NCBI RefSeq assembly: GCF_000090795.2
Contig: NW_003546284.1
Span: 312,387-333,187 of the forward strand
Origin: Amphimedon queenslandica
Taxonomy: Eukaryota > Porifera > Demospongiae > Haplosclerida > Niphatidae
Length of the DNA stretch: 20,801 bases
Direction: 5' to 3'
Position 1 is the stretch's first letter. Every line of letters starts with the position of its first letter. The notes beneath the pieces were generated by a model. It saw only the letters and a program-made list of their open reading frames with translations. It did no database searches and was not told the DNA's origin. This document shows positions 8,701 to 18,545 of this stretch, piece after piece. The position numbers and the translations under genes are program-made.

Positions 8701-11324
8701 TTACTGATTACATGGACAAGTTCTTCTATTATGACCAAATTGACCACAATTACCACATTTTCTTTGTGTTGAAGGTGGTTCTAGAGATTGCCTTGGAGAA
8801 TGTGGTACTTCAATCTCCATTGCAAGGTCTGGTGGATTATCTAAACCTGGAGTTGATTGTCGAGATGATCCTGTTGGTCGAGGTGCATCAGGAAGTGGGC
8901 AGGTTTCATCTTTACATTCATATCTGCAAAACGATCTTATCTTTTCGTAAAGGTACCATTTCCTTCAGTTGACATACCCTTTGGTGGTAATATATTAGGT
9001 AGTTCATCTTCCATTATTTGAGCGTCCTCCTTCAGCAAATTGAATTGTGTGACTGGGCCATCTACAGCTTGTCTGGCTGCAACTACACCAGGTGAGGTCG
9101 CATTTACAACAAAGTGTTGAAAGCCTTTGATGCCTTTTATTTTCTTGAATAATGTAGCAAAGTAAGTACACCAGTCAAGTGTTTCTACAATGAGTTCACC
9201 ATTGCTACTTCCTACTGGTTGGGCTTTGTTCACAGCAGATGATTGTTCTACAACTTGAATGAAGTCATCCAATAAGTCCACCTCTGCTTTACGGAATTTT
9301 TGCTTTAATAGTCCAAAGCACCAGTCTGGAGAAAATTTTGTGTGTCCAACTGGCAGAAAGGATATTGAAATGGACGCACTGAGTCCTGTCATGACTCTCC
9401 ATAAGAGGTACTAAAATAAATAAAGAATTACATTTAAAATGTTCATTATTGTGCATGTAATATACTTACTTGAATAACTGTGTTATTTTTATTTTGCCCT
9501 GTGCAGTTGTCAGCATTGAAATGGATACTGACTGAGTTGAGGCCATGATTCTTCAAATAAAAATGTACCATGCTTATGACAGGATTTGCCCCTTTACCAG
9601 TGTCGAATGATTCATCGATCAAGAAATTAACCTGCTGAGGGATAGCTTCACAGCACACGCCAAATATGCCACATTTCCTGGGAGTAAGAAAATAAATTGG
9701 ACCTGCTTGTAGTGGACTTGAAAGATAGTGAACCATTAAAAAAGTAAGTAAGCTAGATACACTTTCATAATTATCATAAAATGTTACCTGTTGAGCATAA
9801 TCGAAGCTATAATGTGCTACAATATGTAACGTAGCAAGTGGCCTTGTTAGTGGGGGATTGTAATTGTTTGCTGCATCAGTATACAGCCCTTTCAACAATA
9901 ATTGTGCCTCTTTTAGTACATCCTTATAGTACTCCCTTTCCTTTTTAACAAGACTTCTGTGATCTAGTGCCTTTTGCATTGCCTGAAAATTCTAAATAAT
10001 ACTTGTGTTATTACAATACTGACTTACCTCATTTATCCTTTCATCTGATTGCATGTTAGCACTTCTTATAATCAGTCCACTTGTCTCTTTACAAGTGGCA
10101 CACAAGTCAGACATAGGCTTCATTTTTTCAATATAAGGCAGGTAGCATCGCCACAACATGTTGAATGTTGTTTTAGCACATGCTTTGACATAAAGCCCTT
10201 CACATGATTCCGCATACTCTAAGTATACCTGCCTTTTAGATGTACTGCATGGTAAGAACTTCTTATTCTCGTAACTTTTCATTCCAGGTATTCTTCCAGG
10301 AAGACTGATTCCATGGACTTCAGCGTAATTTCTGATGAAAGCAACAACCTGGAGAATATCATCATAAGTCAAAGCATGGTTTGGTGTCTTTCCAGCATTT
10401 CCATGAACTCTCATAAAGTTAAGTACATAACATTGAATTTGTAAGTCTCATACCTTGGTATTAATCCATTCATTCTATAGTTTTTCATGATTTCCTCAAA
10501 CCTGCTTTTGCCACATGCATGTAGCTTCAGAAATGTTACTCTACATATTTAGTTGAAAAACGATTAATTTTGTGTTGTGTCACTCATAGTTACAAACCTT
10601 ATGACCTTGGTGCATGAATGTAAAAAATTGCCTCTTTCTCCCTTTCTGTCTCCTGTGGTTGCCAGTCGACAATCCCCCCATGGTAGATGTTGCTGCCATT
10701 TGACTCATAATAGCAATTTCTTGAACAGGCTTTGCCATGGCTTGTATGTCACATCTATATGTTTTTATGTAAGAGTGACTGAACAGTGCATAGCAATTAT
10801 CTGAGCAACCACATCCATGTTCAAAGAACTTTGATAATTCTTCTTCCTCCTGTAGGTCTTCCTTCCTCATGTCATCACCAGAGTGAGTAGTTGAAGTAGC
10901 TGGAGCATGAGGCATCGCTGATTCTAAATCAAGATCTGATACTTGTAGCTCCACAGCCACCTCAGGATCAAACAGTGGTGGATTAATATCTTCATCACAA
11001 TCTTTTGTCTCTTTCTCTTCTTCTTTCCCTTCCCCTACCTCTTCTTTCATATCTTCTACTGCTTCATAGTCTGTCTCTATCAATTAACAAATACACTGTA
11101 TAACTAAGTATAATATAATAATATTGTGCATTTATACAGGTGATGGAATGTCATTGTTGTGATAGCTAACCACTATTCACAGTTAGTATGTAAACAGTGT
11201 TATGAATAAGCTTACCACTAGTTTCATCACAAAAGTAGTCCCCAAGAACTGAAGCAACGTAGTCACTGTCTCGAGGACCTATTTCTTCATTTAACAAGCG
11301 AGCAATGTCTCTTTCTGTAGCCAT
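8701..11324 (-). pseudogene. Transposase-like gene (DNCxGQNKN family) with CCHC zinc knuckle, probably inactive
   Basis: Exons: 11324-11216, 11076-10598, 10548-10454, 10409-10028, 9982-9470 and 9410-8701. All phases agree, giving about 744 residues. Exon 1 encodes MATERDIARLLNEEIG. Exon 2 is acidic, then has a Cys-rich motif (HGCGCSDNC). Exon 4 has NYAEVHGISLPGRIPG and MSDLCATCKE (CxxC). Exons 5-6 carry YSFDYAQQ, ADNCTGQNKNN and GHTKFSPDWCFG; their Asp residues could form an RNase H-like acidic triad (inference). The C-terminus has a zinc knuckle, CGNCGQFGHNRRTC (8716-8757, CX2CX4HX4C), as in nucleic-acid-binding proteins. Lesions: a one-base loss near 8961-8967 shifts the frame before WYLYEKIRSFC; the acceptor before exon 3 reads AA; and 9734-9787 looks like a 54-bp intron whose 3' end is TG. 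It lies inside the 37-bp repeats and would drive transposition of the element. Identification as transposase rests on context and remembered family features. Confidence 0.75.
9734..9787 (-). other. Probable 54-nt intron retained in frame within transposase exon 5
   Basis: On the minus strand CAACAG|GTAACA directly follows the YAQQ codons. The second copy shows CAGCAG|GTAGCA at the same codon, near 20782, supporting a conserved donor. The reading resumes as VHYLSSPLQAGPIYF, which resembles my memory of the family. The 54 nt are a multiple of three and stop-free, but the 3' end reads ATG rather than AG, so splicing may fail and the protein would gain 18 residues. Confidence 0.45.
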
Positions 11325-11629
11325 ATTTTTTATAAGTAGTCTCCTTTGTCTTTGTTATACTTTAAATAGTTGCTATAGAGACTCCATGGTTACCTAATGA
11401 CGCATTAAAGCTCTCCGTTTCTATTCCGTGGTCGCTCAGTGTAACATTCTCTGTGCACAATCAAAGTAAAATGTCGAAGGGCTTATAAATCGGCAAAGAA
11501 GGCTTCGCTACCCCTGATTTTGGTATCAAATGAAAGGATTTTGTTTATTTAACTTGTTTATGTGATAAAATGAATTTCGCCCAGGTAAAGATTTTTCGTG
11601 ATTATGAGCCCATAGCTCAAAATGATTAT
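11325..11629 (-). promoter_or_regulatory. 5' region of the transposase gene with a block shared by the second copy
   Basis: On the minus strand the part at about 11371-11406 reads GCGTCATTAGGTAACCATGG and then CTATAGCAACT. The second copy has GCGTCATGGCAACCAT and then CTAGCAACT at 19117-19146, also 40-70 bp before its start codon. The two copies are otherwise strongly diverged, so this block is probably a core promoter or 5' UTR element. The CCATGG/GTTRCC core resembles half of an RFX-type X-box, which is an inference. Confidence 0.5.
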
Positions 11630-11666
11630 TCCCGCAGATAGCCTGGTTTTCCCATATCGGGTCACA
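11630..11666 (-). repeat. Right terminal inverted repeat (37 bp)
   Basis: Reads TCCCGCAGATAGCCTGG... on the plus strand and ends GATATGGG-type sequence then TGTGACC on the minus strand. It is the mirror of 6404-6440 with one mismatch. It defines the transposase-proximal end of the element. Confidence 0.92.
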
Positions 11667-12751
11667 TATTATGGAAAAGTATGAGTATAATTTTTTAACA
11701 GGTATAAATATAATTATTGCAGATGACCAGCTTGCCGTTGGCAATTTCAGGACACGTTATATTGTAATTATAGATCTAGCTAGCAGGGAATTTTGGAGGG
11801 AGTTAAATTACTCAAATGGCTACATTTTCATGTTTTACAAATTTTAATCTAGCAAATTTGTGGCCACATGCCATTGAGCATGTGCATAATGGTTCAAAAG
11901 AGCAGATTTTTATTTTGGCAAAAGGCTATCAAAATACCTAAATTGCCAAATTTAACTACCTTCAATTTTTTACTATACAAATCAAGACTATAGAACATGG
12001 TTGTGTAGATAAATGGAACCATTCTTTAGTGTTGTTATTGCTAGTCATAAATTAAATTAAAGAAAATGGATTATAATAGACAGCTTTAAAAAGGGCATAG
12101 TGTAAATTGGGTTTTGTCTCACATTATTGTATCTATCTGATGCTCACTGTAGGCATCTCATTATTAACATGTATTATACCTATAATCTACACACTTAAGT
12201 AGTGTGTATTTTAATAATAAAGTAAATTATGTACATGCCTATTATGAAGGCAGGTTCACAATTGTAATACCTCCCCTTATAGCAATTGAAGTCGGCCATG
12301 CATAAATGGCAGACCATGCTGAATGAATCAGCAAAAAATTAACGTGATTATAGTGTAGACTAGCAAATAAGTTTATTATGTGGATCATTTAAGGGTACAT
12401 GGTTGCATGCATGCTATGCAGCGTCATGCTATTAATTAATTAAGCAAAACAGTGAGAGGGAGTATGACAAAAGAAAACAAAAGTGATAAGAACTACTGAA
12501 GTATATCAGCATTCAACAAAGCCTGTTTAATCCATGGTGTAACAAATTTCCCCAACAATTAACAACACAGGCATACAAAGTTGAAAACTGACATTTTACT
12601 TAAGCGAGAATTGAGACAGAAACAATAATGAGGGAATAAAGGTCATAAGAAGGAAAATAGGAAGGAGGTAGAAAGCAAGAAAGAATAAGTAAAAATATTA
12701 TTAATCATTCATATAAAATTTGTAAATTGTTAGAGTGCAGCTGCAATTGTA
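11667..12751. other. Non-coding AT-rich interval
   Basis: No exon, RNA gene or repeat could be supported on either strand between the transposon end and the next palindromic element. Stops are dense in all frames. Confidence 0.45.
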
Positions 12752-13007
12752 AAAAAACATAAAAAATTTTAAAAAACAAAATGAAGTAGGATTCCGAATG
12801 ACCAACGAAAATACAAAATGAAAATCCTACTCTCGTGACGCAAAATCTACTCTAAATTGTACTTTCAATGATATTATGTTAGAATTACGGATCACCTTGC
12901 AATGTAGAGTAGAATTTGCGTCACGAGATTAGGATTTTCATTTCGTATTTTTGTTGGTCGTTTGGAATCCTACTTCATCTTGTTTTCTTTAAATTTTTTA
13001 TGTTCTT
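12752..13007. mobile_element. Palindromic non-autonomous element, ~105-bp arms
   Basis: The arm at about 12752-12860 pairs with about 12895-13007 with few mismatches around a centre of about 35 bp. As in the element at 635-1300, each arm is bounded by a short inverted motif: AGTAGGATT at 12785-12793 and AATCCTACT at 12823-12831. Arms also contain CTCGTGACGCAAA. No coding capacity is present. The shared layout suggests two members of one foldback/MITE group. Confidence 0.75.
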
Positions 13008-13366
13008 GTTTGTGTTGATTTTTTTATAACATTTATAATATTTCTTCAGTTGCCATTGTGATATTTGTTGGTTTCACACAAACAATAAGTTTATTATTAT
13101 TATTATTGTTGTCTTTGTAAAAGACAACATTGAGTGAATAGATATGCTGAAAGAATGTCTACTGTACTGATGGCAAGTGAAATTTATACTAGTATTGACA
13201 AGAGTCCTCGTTCAAGGAGCAGTGACAGCATCCATCTTTCCTGCAATCCTTCCTGTTTCAAGTCATGTTATTATAACATTATTTAATTAATTGTTTGTTT
13301 TTGAAATAAAATAATTCATTACACACTTAATAAAAGAATAGTATGCTAGATTAATAATACCTTCTC
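13008..13366. other. Non-coding interval with ATT microsatellite
   Basis: Contains a short (TTA)n run at about 13092-13108 (TTATTATTATTATTATTG). Nothing else could be supported. Confidence 0.5.
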
Positions 13367-13809
13367 TTAGCTGGAAACCTCCACGAAGTAGTGTTGCAGT
13401 TGATTAATAGCTTCATTTACTTGCTTCTTCCAGAGCTGCAGATCTGAGCATGCGTGACCACATCCAAATTTTGGAGCACATGCTTCTTTAATTAATAAAA
13501 TGGTGGCATGCAGCTAAGATGGGCCAGATCCAGCTGTGACAGTACAACTTCTTTCTTTGTTGGAGAATTGTCGTAAAGAATAGGAACCTGCGCATGCATT
13601 ACTGGAGTAGAATGGTGTAAGAATTAGCCTTCTATCACCAAGCAAACGGCCTTTGTCCTGATTTTTGACTTTCCTCTCAAACAAGGTTTAGAACCACGCT
13701 AGTGGTACCAATGGAGTCCTCTGGTCAAGATAAGGTCCTCTATAAAGTCTGGTAAGCATAGGAGCTCGCTTTCCCAGTATAGCAAGGCTGCAAAAGTTGT
13801 AGCAGCCAT
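13367..13809 (-). pseudogene. Decayed coding-like stretch, family unknown
   Basis: One minus-strand frame from about 13790 to the TAA at 13367 gives about 135 codons with only two stops, a TAA and a TAG, each one C-to-T change from Gln. It reads LGKRAPMLTRLYRGPYLDQR, then KGRLLGDRRLILTPFYSSNA, then CAPKFGCGHACSDLQLW (Cys/His-rich) and KKQVNEAINQLQHYFVEVSS. A second frame also gives protein-like pieces (MAATTFAALLYWESELLCLP; VPILYDNSPTKKEVVLSQLD), so the true frame may switch by splicing or frameshift. I do not recognise it. Interpretation as an old gene remnant is an inference from unusually long openness for such AT-rich DNA. Confidence 0.35.
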
Positions 13810-14463
13810 TTTGAAGTCGAGTGAATCCTACTTAGTAACGCTACCGCATTACTAATCAAACAGCAATAAAGGAAGAGGGAGGTCATACTATAATAGCTAG
13901 ATGTACACTGGACATCAATGAATTTTTTGATAAAGCTTGCATGCTTAATGGAAGATACATCACATTTACAATTGATTTAAGGTACACATACACTGTACAT
14001 TGTAACTAGAATTCTGTCTGACACACTATATTACCAAAACACAAACTACTAGTATGGCTAAAAAGTTAAAGACTCTACAGCATAGCATATACGTAGTTAA
14101 AAATTTATTTAGAATCAAATTTAGAAATTGTAACTGTCTAAATTATCTAGCAATAACATAAAGGTGTGAAACTGTAAATAGCATTGGCAACAAACCTGAA
14201 ATACATTATACAATGGGATAGAAGAATTTTTAAAAAATAATACATATATAAATGTTAATTCTTTTTTTTGAGAAAGCTGACATGGTGATAATGATGTCGT
14301 TTATGCAGACTAGTTGACTCAAGTAGCTATTATACTGATTATCAGTAGCAACAATCACTGGACTGGAAGATGGAATGGATTGTAGTGGAGTGGCTACTGC
14401 AAATATTTGTGTGTGGTAGACATAATTTTTCTAAATTTATTTTTCTTACTAGTCCATAGTCCC
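13810..14463. other. Non-coding interval
   Basis: No exon or repeat could be supported. A short motif near 14307 (GCAGACTAGTTGACTC) recurs near 15158 (GAAGACTAGTTGACTC), on the two sides of the hAT-type element and short array. Confidence 0.4.
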
Positions 14464-14526
14464 ATTAGGAGTCCCATAGTTATGCTAGGAGTCCCCTAGT
14501 TTTGTTGGGAGTTCCCTAGTGTATGA
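14464..14526. repeat. Short tandem repeat, period ~21 bp
   Basis: Three consecutive units of the form TAGGAGTCCC(C)TAGTTNTG start near 14464, 14485 and 14506, with a partial TAGTCCATAG-type unit just before. No reading frame is associated. Confidence 0.7.
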
Positions 14527-14878
14527 TTCTGTTTTGATTTCTTTCGGCTTCTGGTTTCCTTTTGATTTTACTTTTACTAATAGTCTTCTTATAATAATTC
14601 TTTGGTACAAAAACTGCATCAAATGAATCGAAAATCATTCCACTATTCCATTTCAGTATTGCAGTCCACCAATCCAGTCCCGTAATTGTAGACAGTGTGA
14701 AACAACTTGTTAAACCAATGCATCATTTTCTCCACGCCCCCTTTCCTCTCTTCCTCCCTTCCCCTCATATCCTCTATCCAGGAGTTGTTTCACTCTTCTC
14801 AAAGTAGTCTTGCTGTTACTGATAAGCAGTACAAAGCTACTGGAGTCAGCTTAGTCTTGCAAGCTATACCATTCCCCA

Positions 14879-15141
14879 GTAGCTGGTAGTGATGGGCAAA
14901 TCTGAGTCTGAAATATTCAATCCTTCGATTCCGAATGGAATTGTACTTGTTTCAAAAGACAAGTGAGAATCACTTGTGGTTATTATCTATTATTATTGCA
15001 TTTTTAGTGCTGTAAATGACAACACGTGGCTTTGCGCATGTGCAGGTGTAGTACTCAGAATTGGTATTTGATCTAGTCTTAAAAGTATTTTGAATCAGAA
15101 TCGAATGCAAATTTCTGGATTCACCCATCTCCAGTGGCTAG
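14879..15141. mobile_element. hAT-type non-autonomous element (247 bp) with 8-bp target duplication
   Basis: The left end reads TAGTGATGGGCAAATC at 14887. The right end, reversed, reads TGGAGATGGGTGAATC, finishing at 15133: a 16-bp inverted repeat matching at about 12 positions. The immediate flanks are GTAGCTGG (14879-14886) and GTGGCTAG (15134-15141), an 8-bp direct repeat with two transitions. An 8-bp duplication and GATGGG-type ends are known features of the hAT superfamily. The interior has no gene, so it would have depended on a transposase elsewhere. The diverged ends and flanks indicate an old insertion. Confidence 0.65.
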
Positions 15142-15548
15142 TTTTTGTTATGGCATGAAGACTAGTTGACTCCAGTATCTATATCAACACAGCTGATCCC
15201 AAACTGAGTTTGGATATGCAATGTGGAGCTTCATTACTATGAGGTTTATGGCACCTCTTATATTGATTCACCAGGTTTCAAGTGCAACTTTCTCTTCCTC
15301 CCAGGGCCGAGCCTCAAACTTTTGTCTTTCACCAATCACCAAAATATTAAAGAAAAAGAAGTTACTCAATAAGACTCACAATGAAACTAGGTAAATCTTC
15401 AAATTTAATCATGAATTTTCGTCATTCATAGATTGTAAACTAGGACAGTGTATAATTCATAGCTTTTTAAGTTATGCTAATAATCATCATTGTGGCATGT
15501 TAAGTTAATGAAGAAATTAATACAAGTTTTGTAGCTATTAGCATTTAG
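15142..15548. other. Non-coding interval
   Basis: No gene or repeat could be supported apart from the ACTAGTTGACTC motif near its start, which is shared with 14307. Confidence 0.4.
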
Positions 15549-15749
15549 TTTTTAAAGGCCATCATAGCTAAACACTGTGAACAGAAACAGACTCAAAGGA
15601 CTAGTACTAAGATCTGCGGGGCAAAGGTACATTCAGCAAAAGTTGTAACTGGATGGGAATACACAGCTCTTGTAGCTGCACTGATGAGAGAAGTTGCCCC
15701 TGAGAAATTTCCCAAGTCCTATTCAGTTTTAAAGATCTGCTATTTTTGA
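15549..15749 (+). CDS. Isolated exon candidate, family unknown
   Basis: After a GCATTTAG acceptor-like site, 66 codons are open to the TGA at 15747-15749. The reading has protein-like composition: FLKAIIAKHCEQKQTQRTST, then ICGAKVHSAKVVTGWEYTAL, VAALMREVAPEKFPKSYSVL and KICYF. No start codon is needed for an internal or last exon. No upstream exon with matching phase was identified, and no confident donor. It could be the final exon of a host gene whose earlier exons lie among the repeats, or a remnant. Confidence 0.35.
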   Translation, partial: FLKAIIAKHCEQKQTQRTSTKICGAKVHSAKVVTGWEYTALVAALMREVAPEKFPKSYSVLKICYF

Positions 15750-16490
15750 CTTCGACAATGTATAATATATGTAGTTTCATAATATGTATAATGAGGCACA
15801 ACTTCAGTGTTTTACCTTTAGTGAGACCTTTAGTCTTTATGTAATGATTAATCCATCAAAAATAGACTTAGTTAATAATGTCACAGGCAGCAGCTGCAGC
15901 TTATTCTGCAAAGAGCTCCCATCCATTGACCCTCCTCATTTATTTCAAAATGGAGGATGGTCTCAATAGGAACAACAGCCTTAGGTGCCCTGGATCTTCT
16001 ACTGCGCAGGATTTGTTCTGTTAACTAGATAAATTAGTCTAATACTCATTAAGTTAGAATAATACAATTTTATTATAAGGCTACAAAAACCTTGGTACTT
16101 TGTACTCTAGCAAGCCATGCAGACCATTCCTCAGCCTAGATCCTATTTATAAAAAAGAAATACTTAACATCGACTAAGTGAATGTAAGCACTGAGGGCTT
16201 AACAAATCTAACTAAGAGAGAAAAAACCTTTTCTTGACTTCCATCACAAGTTGCATAAGTGATACCTCGGCATAATTGGGGTCTGAACAGTATCACCATA
16301 TTCATGACATCACCTACGTCAATGACCAAATAAACAATGCAAATAAACAATTGTCAACCAATAAAAGAGAGAACGAAATAGCGATGTCCCTTTTAGGTTA
16401 GGTAACCATGCTATGAACTAAAGCTAAACTTCTAATCAAGCTTTTCTCATAAATTACTTTTACTAATGATTATTTTACTTTTTAAAATTA
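15750..16490. other. Non-coding interval
   Basis: No convincing exon, repeat or RNA gene was seen on either strand. Confidence 0.35.
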
Positions 16491-17060
16491 TTAGTGAGGA
16501 GCCAATGCCTTCCCCTTGTCTCCATTCCACTCCACCTCCCCAACTCAGTCTTTCTCACTCACAAATATTGAGCACTCCTCTTCATTGAGCAATGAAGCTG
16601 ACAACATTAACAATAATAATGATATTAATAATGATAATAATGTCATTTTTTTCAAAAGCACAGTTGTAATTCTTCCGTCAGTGCTGACGACAATAAAACT
16701 GTATTGATTGTATAAATGAAGTCCCAAACTCATTTAAGAACCCTCAAAGTACAGGTATACTTATAATAATTAATTAGTGGGTGTGGTTGGATTATTAGTT
16801 AATGTATTTTTATAAAATGTGTAGATTAACACTATGAAAACACCATCTCTTGCTTGCGTTGTCCACCATTCTCCTCCTTTTCTACATTTATTCTCTCTCT
16901 GTGTTAGTAATTCACTACGTCAGCATCATTTCAATTCTATCTTAGTTCTGTTGTCATCATTTAAAGAACCTTTATCAGTATCAGAGGATGGAGGGACCTC
17001 AGTGAGGGAAAAACTGAGTCTTTGCTTGTCACAGCACATTGAAGGAGGTAATGTTGAAAA
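16491..17060 (+). other. Possible exon-bearing stretch with AAT/GAT microsatellite
   Basis: Locally richer in C and less stop-dense than its surroundings. Plus-strand open stretches lie at 16516-16707 (Ser/Thr/Pro-rich, then an Asn/Asp run from the AATAATAATGATATTAATAA-type microsatellite at about 16607-16644) and at 16834-17049. The latter ends in PLSVSEDGGTSVREKLSLCL and QHIEG at a GGAG|GTAATG donor-like site; another donor-like CAG|GTATAC lies near 16754. No complete model could be built, so this is only a hint of a small plus-strand gene. Confidence 0.25.
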
Positions 17061-17100
17061 TATTAGTAACTTATTTCATTAGAAATATTCGTAACTTAAT

Positions 17101-17637
17101 TTCTACACAGCATAAGGACATTAATATCTATCAGAAAGTGTAACAAAAATTTTGAGTGATTTCTAAACCATTTTTTGGAAAAAACCAAGGGCTATAGCTT
17201 TGGCTATTATTAAGAATTTTTGGGTGTTTTTTTCAATGCCAGAACATTCAAAAATTGAAGTTGGCATCACCTCAAACTTGCTACAGAGCATAAAGACATC
17301 AATTTGTATCAGAAAATGTAATGCAAATTCGAAGCAATTTTGGGGTCATTTTCGGGGAAAAACCATGGGCTATTATAGTACATGCATTTGTTAGATTTTA
17401 GCACATTTTTTATTATGGCTGTAACTTGAAAAGTTGAAGTCAAATTCAGCTCAAACTTTCTACACGGCATAAGGACATCAATATGTATCTGAAAATTTAG
17501 TAAAAATTTGGGCATTTTGGAGCCAATTTTTTTTGGACAGAAACTGTAGGCCTTAGGTATTTTTCAGATTTTTGGTGTTTTCTTAAAATGGCTATTGCTT
17601 GAAAAATTGAAAACTTTTGTAATATTTATTTGAAAAG
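17101..17637. repeat. Three-unit diverged tandem repeat, period ~180 bp
   Basis: Units start at related TTCTACACAGCATAAGGACA-like blocks at 17101, 17281 and 17461. Each continues with ATCAATATGTATC, an AAATTTG block, a GGAAAAACCATGGGCTA-like block and a GGCTGTAACTTGAAAA-like block. Similarity is moderate. No frame runs through the units, so this looks like a satellite-type array rather than coding repeats. Confidence 0.75.
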
Positions 17638-17799
17638 ATATTTAATTGGGCCCCTTTACTAGTACGTTGTTTTTAACTAATTTTTTTGCAAAATATGACT
17701 AGGAGAGACTTCTCCATTTTATAATTTTTCCTGATGCATAGACAATGGCATATGTTATGTAGAAATTCTAAACTGATTTTCATCAAACTTGGATTTATT

Positions 17800-18545
17800 G
17801 TGATAAATTTTGATTTATTTCAATAAATTTTGAAATTGGTGCATTTCCAAATTTGGAAATTTGTAATAAATTTGCAGTTGACCTTGGCGGATCAGAAGCT
17901 TTTGTGGTTGGTGGAGTTGCGCCTTTTGAATAAAATGGCCTTTCTCTTATTTTAGCAATTATTGATACGGTCATTTCAATCATTCATCTCATTTTAGACT
18001 TTTTGTGATCCATTTGTATGTACCATCGAGGATCCAGTCGACGTTTTTGTGTGTGGAGTCATCACTTTGGTGTCACATTTATAAAAATGGATAATACAGG
18101 TAAAGCACACATGATATTGATATAATTTCAACAAATTTGTGATAAATTTGTAGTTGCCTAGGTGGATTGGAAGCCTTTCTGGTGAGCAGAGTTGCACTTT
18201 TTAGTGAAATGGCCTTTGTCTCAATGACACTTTCTTTTACCTAATAATAAGATAAATTCAATCATCATTTATCTAATTTTACATTTTTGGTGTTCCATTT
18301 GTATGTACAATTAATCGATTATCCAGTCGACGTTTTTGTGGGCAGAATCATCACATTGGTGTCAAATTTATAAAAAAAGATTTTAAAGGTAAATCACACA
18401 TTGCCTAGGTAGATGGAAAGCCTTTGTGGTAAGCGGAGTTGCACTTTATAAGTAAAATGACCTTTGTCATTTAACATATAACAAGGCAATTTCATTTACT
18501 ATTGATCTAATTTTACATTTTTTGTGTTCCATTTGCATGTACCAT
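17800..18545. repeat. Three-unit tandem repeat, period ~250-290 bp
   Basis: Recurring blocks include GCCTAGGTGGATTGGAAGCC-like sequence near 17880, 18154 and 18401; GGAGTTGCACTTT-like and AAAATGGCCTTTGTC-like sequence after each; and CCATTTGTATGTACCAT followed by ATCCAGTCGACGTTTTTGTG near 18032 and 18321. Units differ by indels. The sequence is unrelated to the 180-bp array next to it. No gene is supported inside. Confidence 0.75.

Larger units (their letters stand above)
6404..11666 (-). mobile_element. Two-gene DNA transposon with 37-bp terminal inverted repeats
   Basis: The ends are near-perfect inverted repeats: TGTGACCCGATATGAGAAAA at 6404 and its reverse complement, with one mismatch, ending at 11666. 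Together they enclose 5263 bp carrying a multi-exon transposase-like gene (8701-11324) and a second gene with an RGG-rich tail (6999-8111), both on the minus strand. A hairpin-forming tandem array (8415-8681) separates the genes. The transposase start lies 342 bp inside the right end. The DNCxGQNKN motif resembles, from memory, a widespread uncharacterised invertebrate transposase-like family with a DUF7869-type domain. I cannot assign a named superfamily. No convincing target-site duplication flanks the repeats. A one-base frameshift and damaged splice sites in the transposase suggest this copy is no longer autonomous. Confidence 0.85.

Noticed and set aside
6390-11680. TA, TTAA or 8-bp target-site duplication around the 37-bp repeats
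   Set aside because: The flanks (AACAATAAA on the left, TATTATGG on the right) do not match beyond what AT-rich DNA gives by chance.
13092-13112. ATT microsatellite as a functional element
   Set aside because: A short simple repeat, common in AT-rich genomes; nothing ties it to a function.
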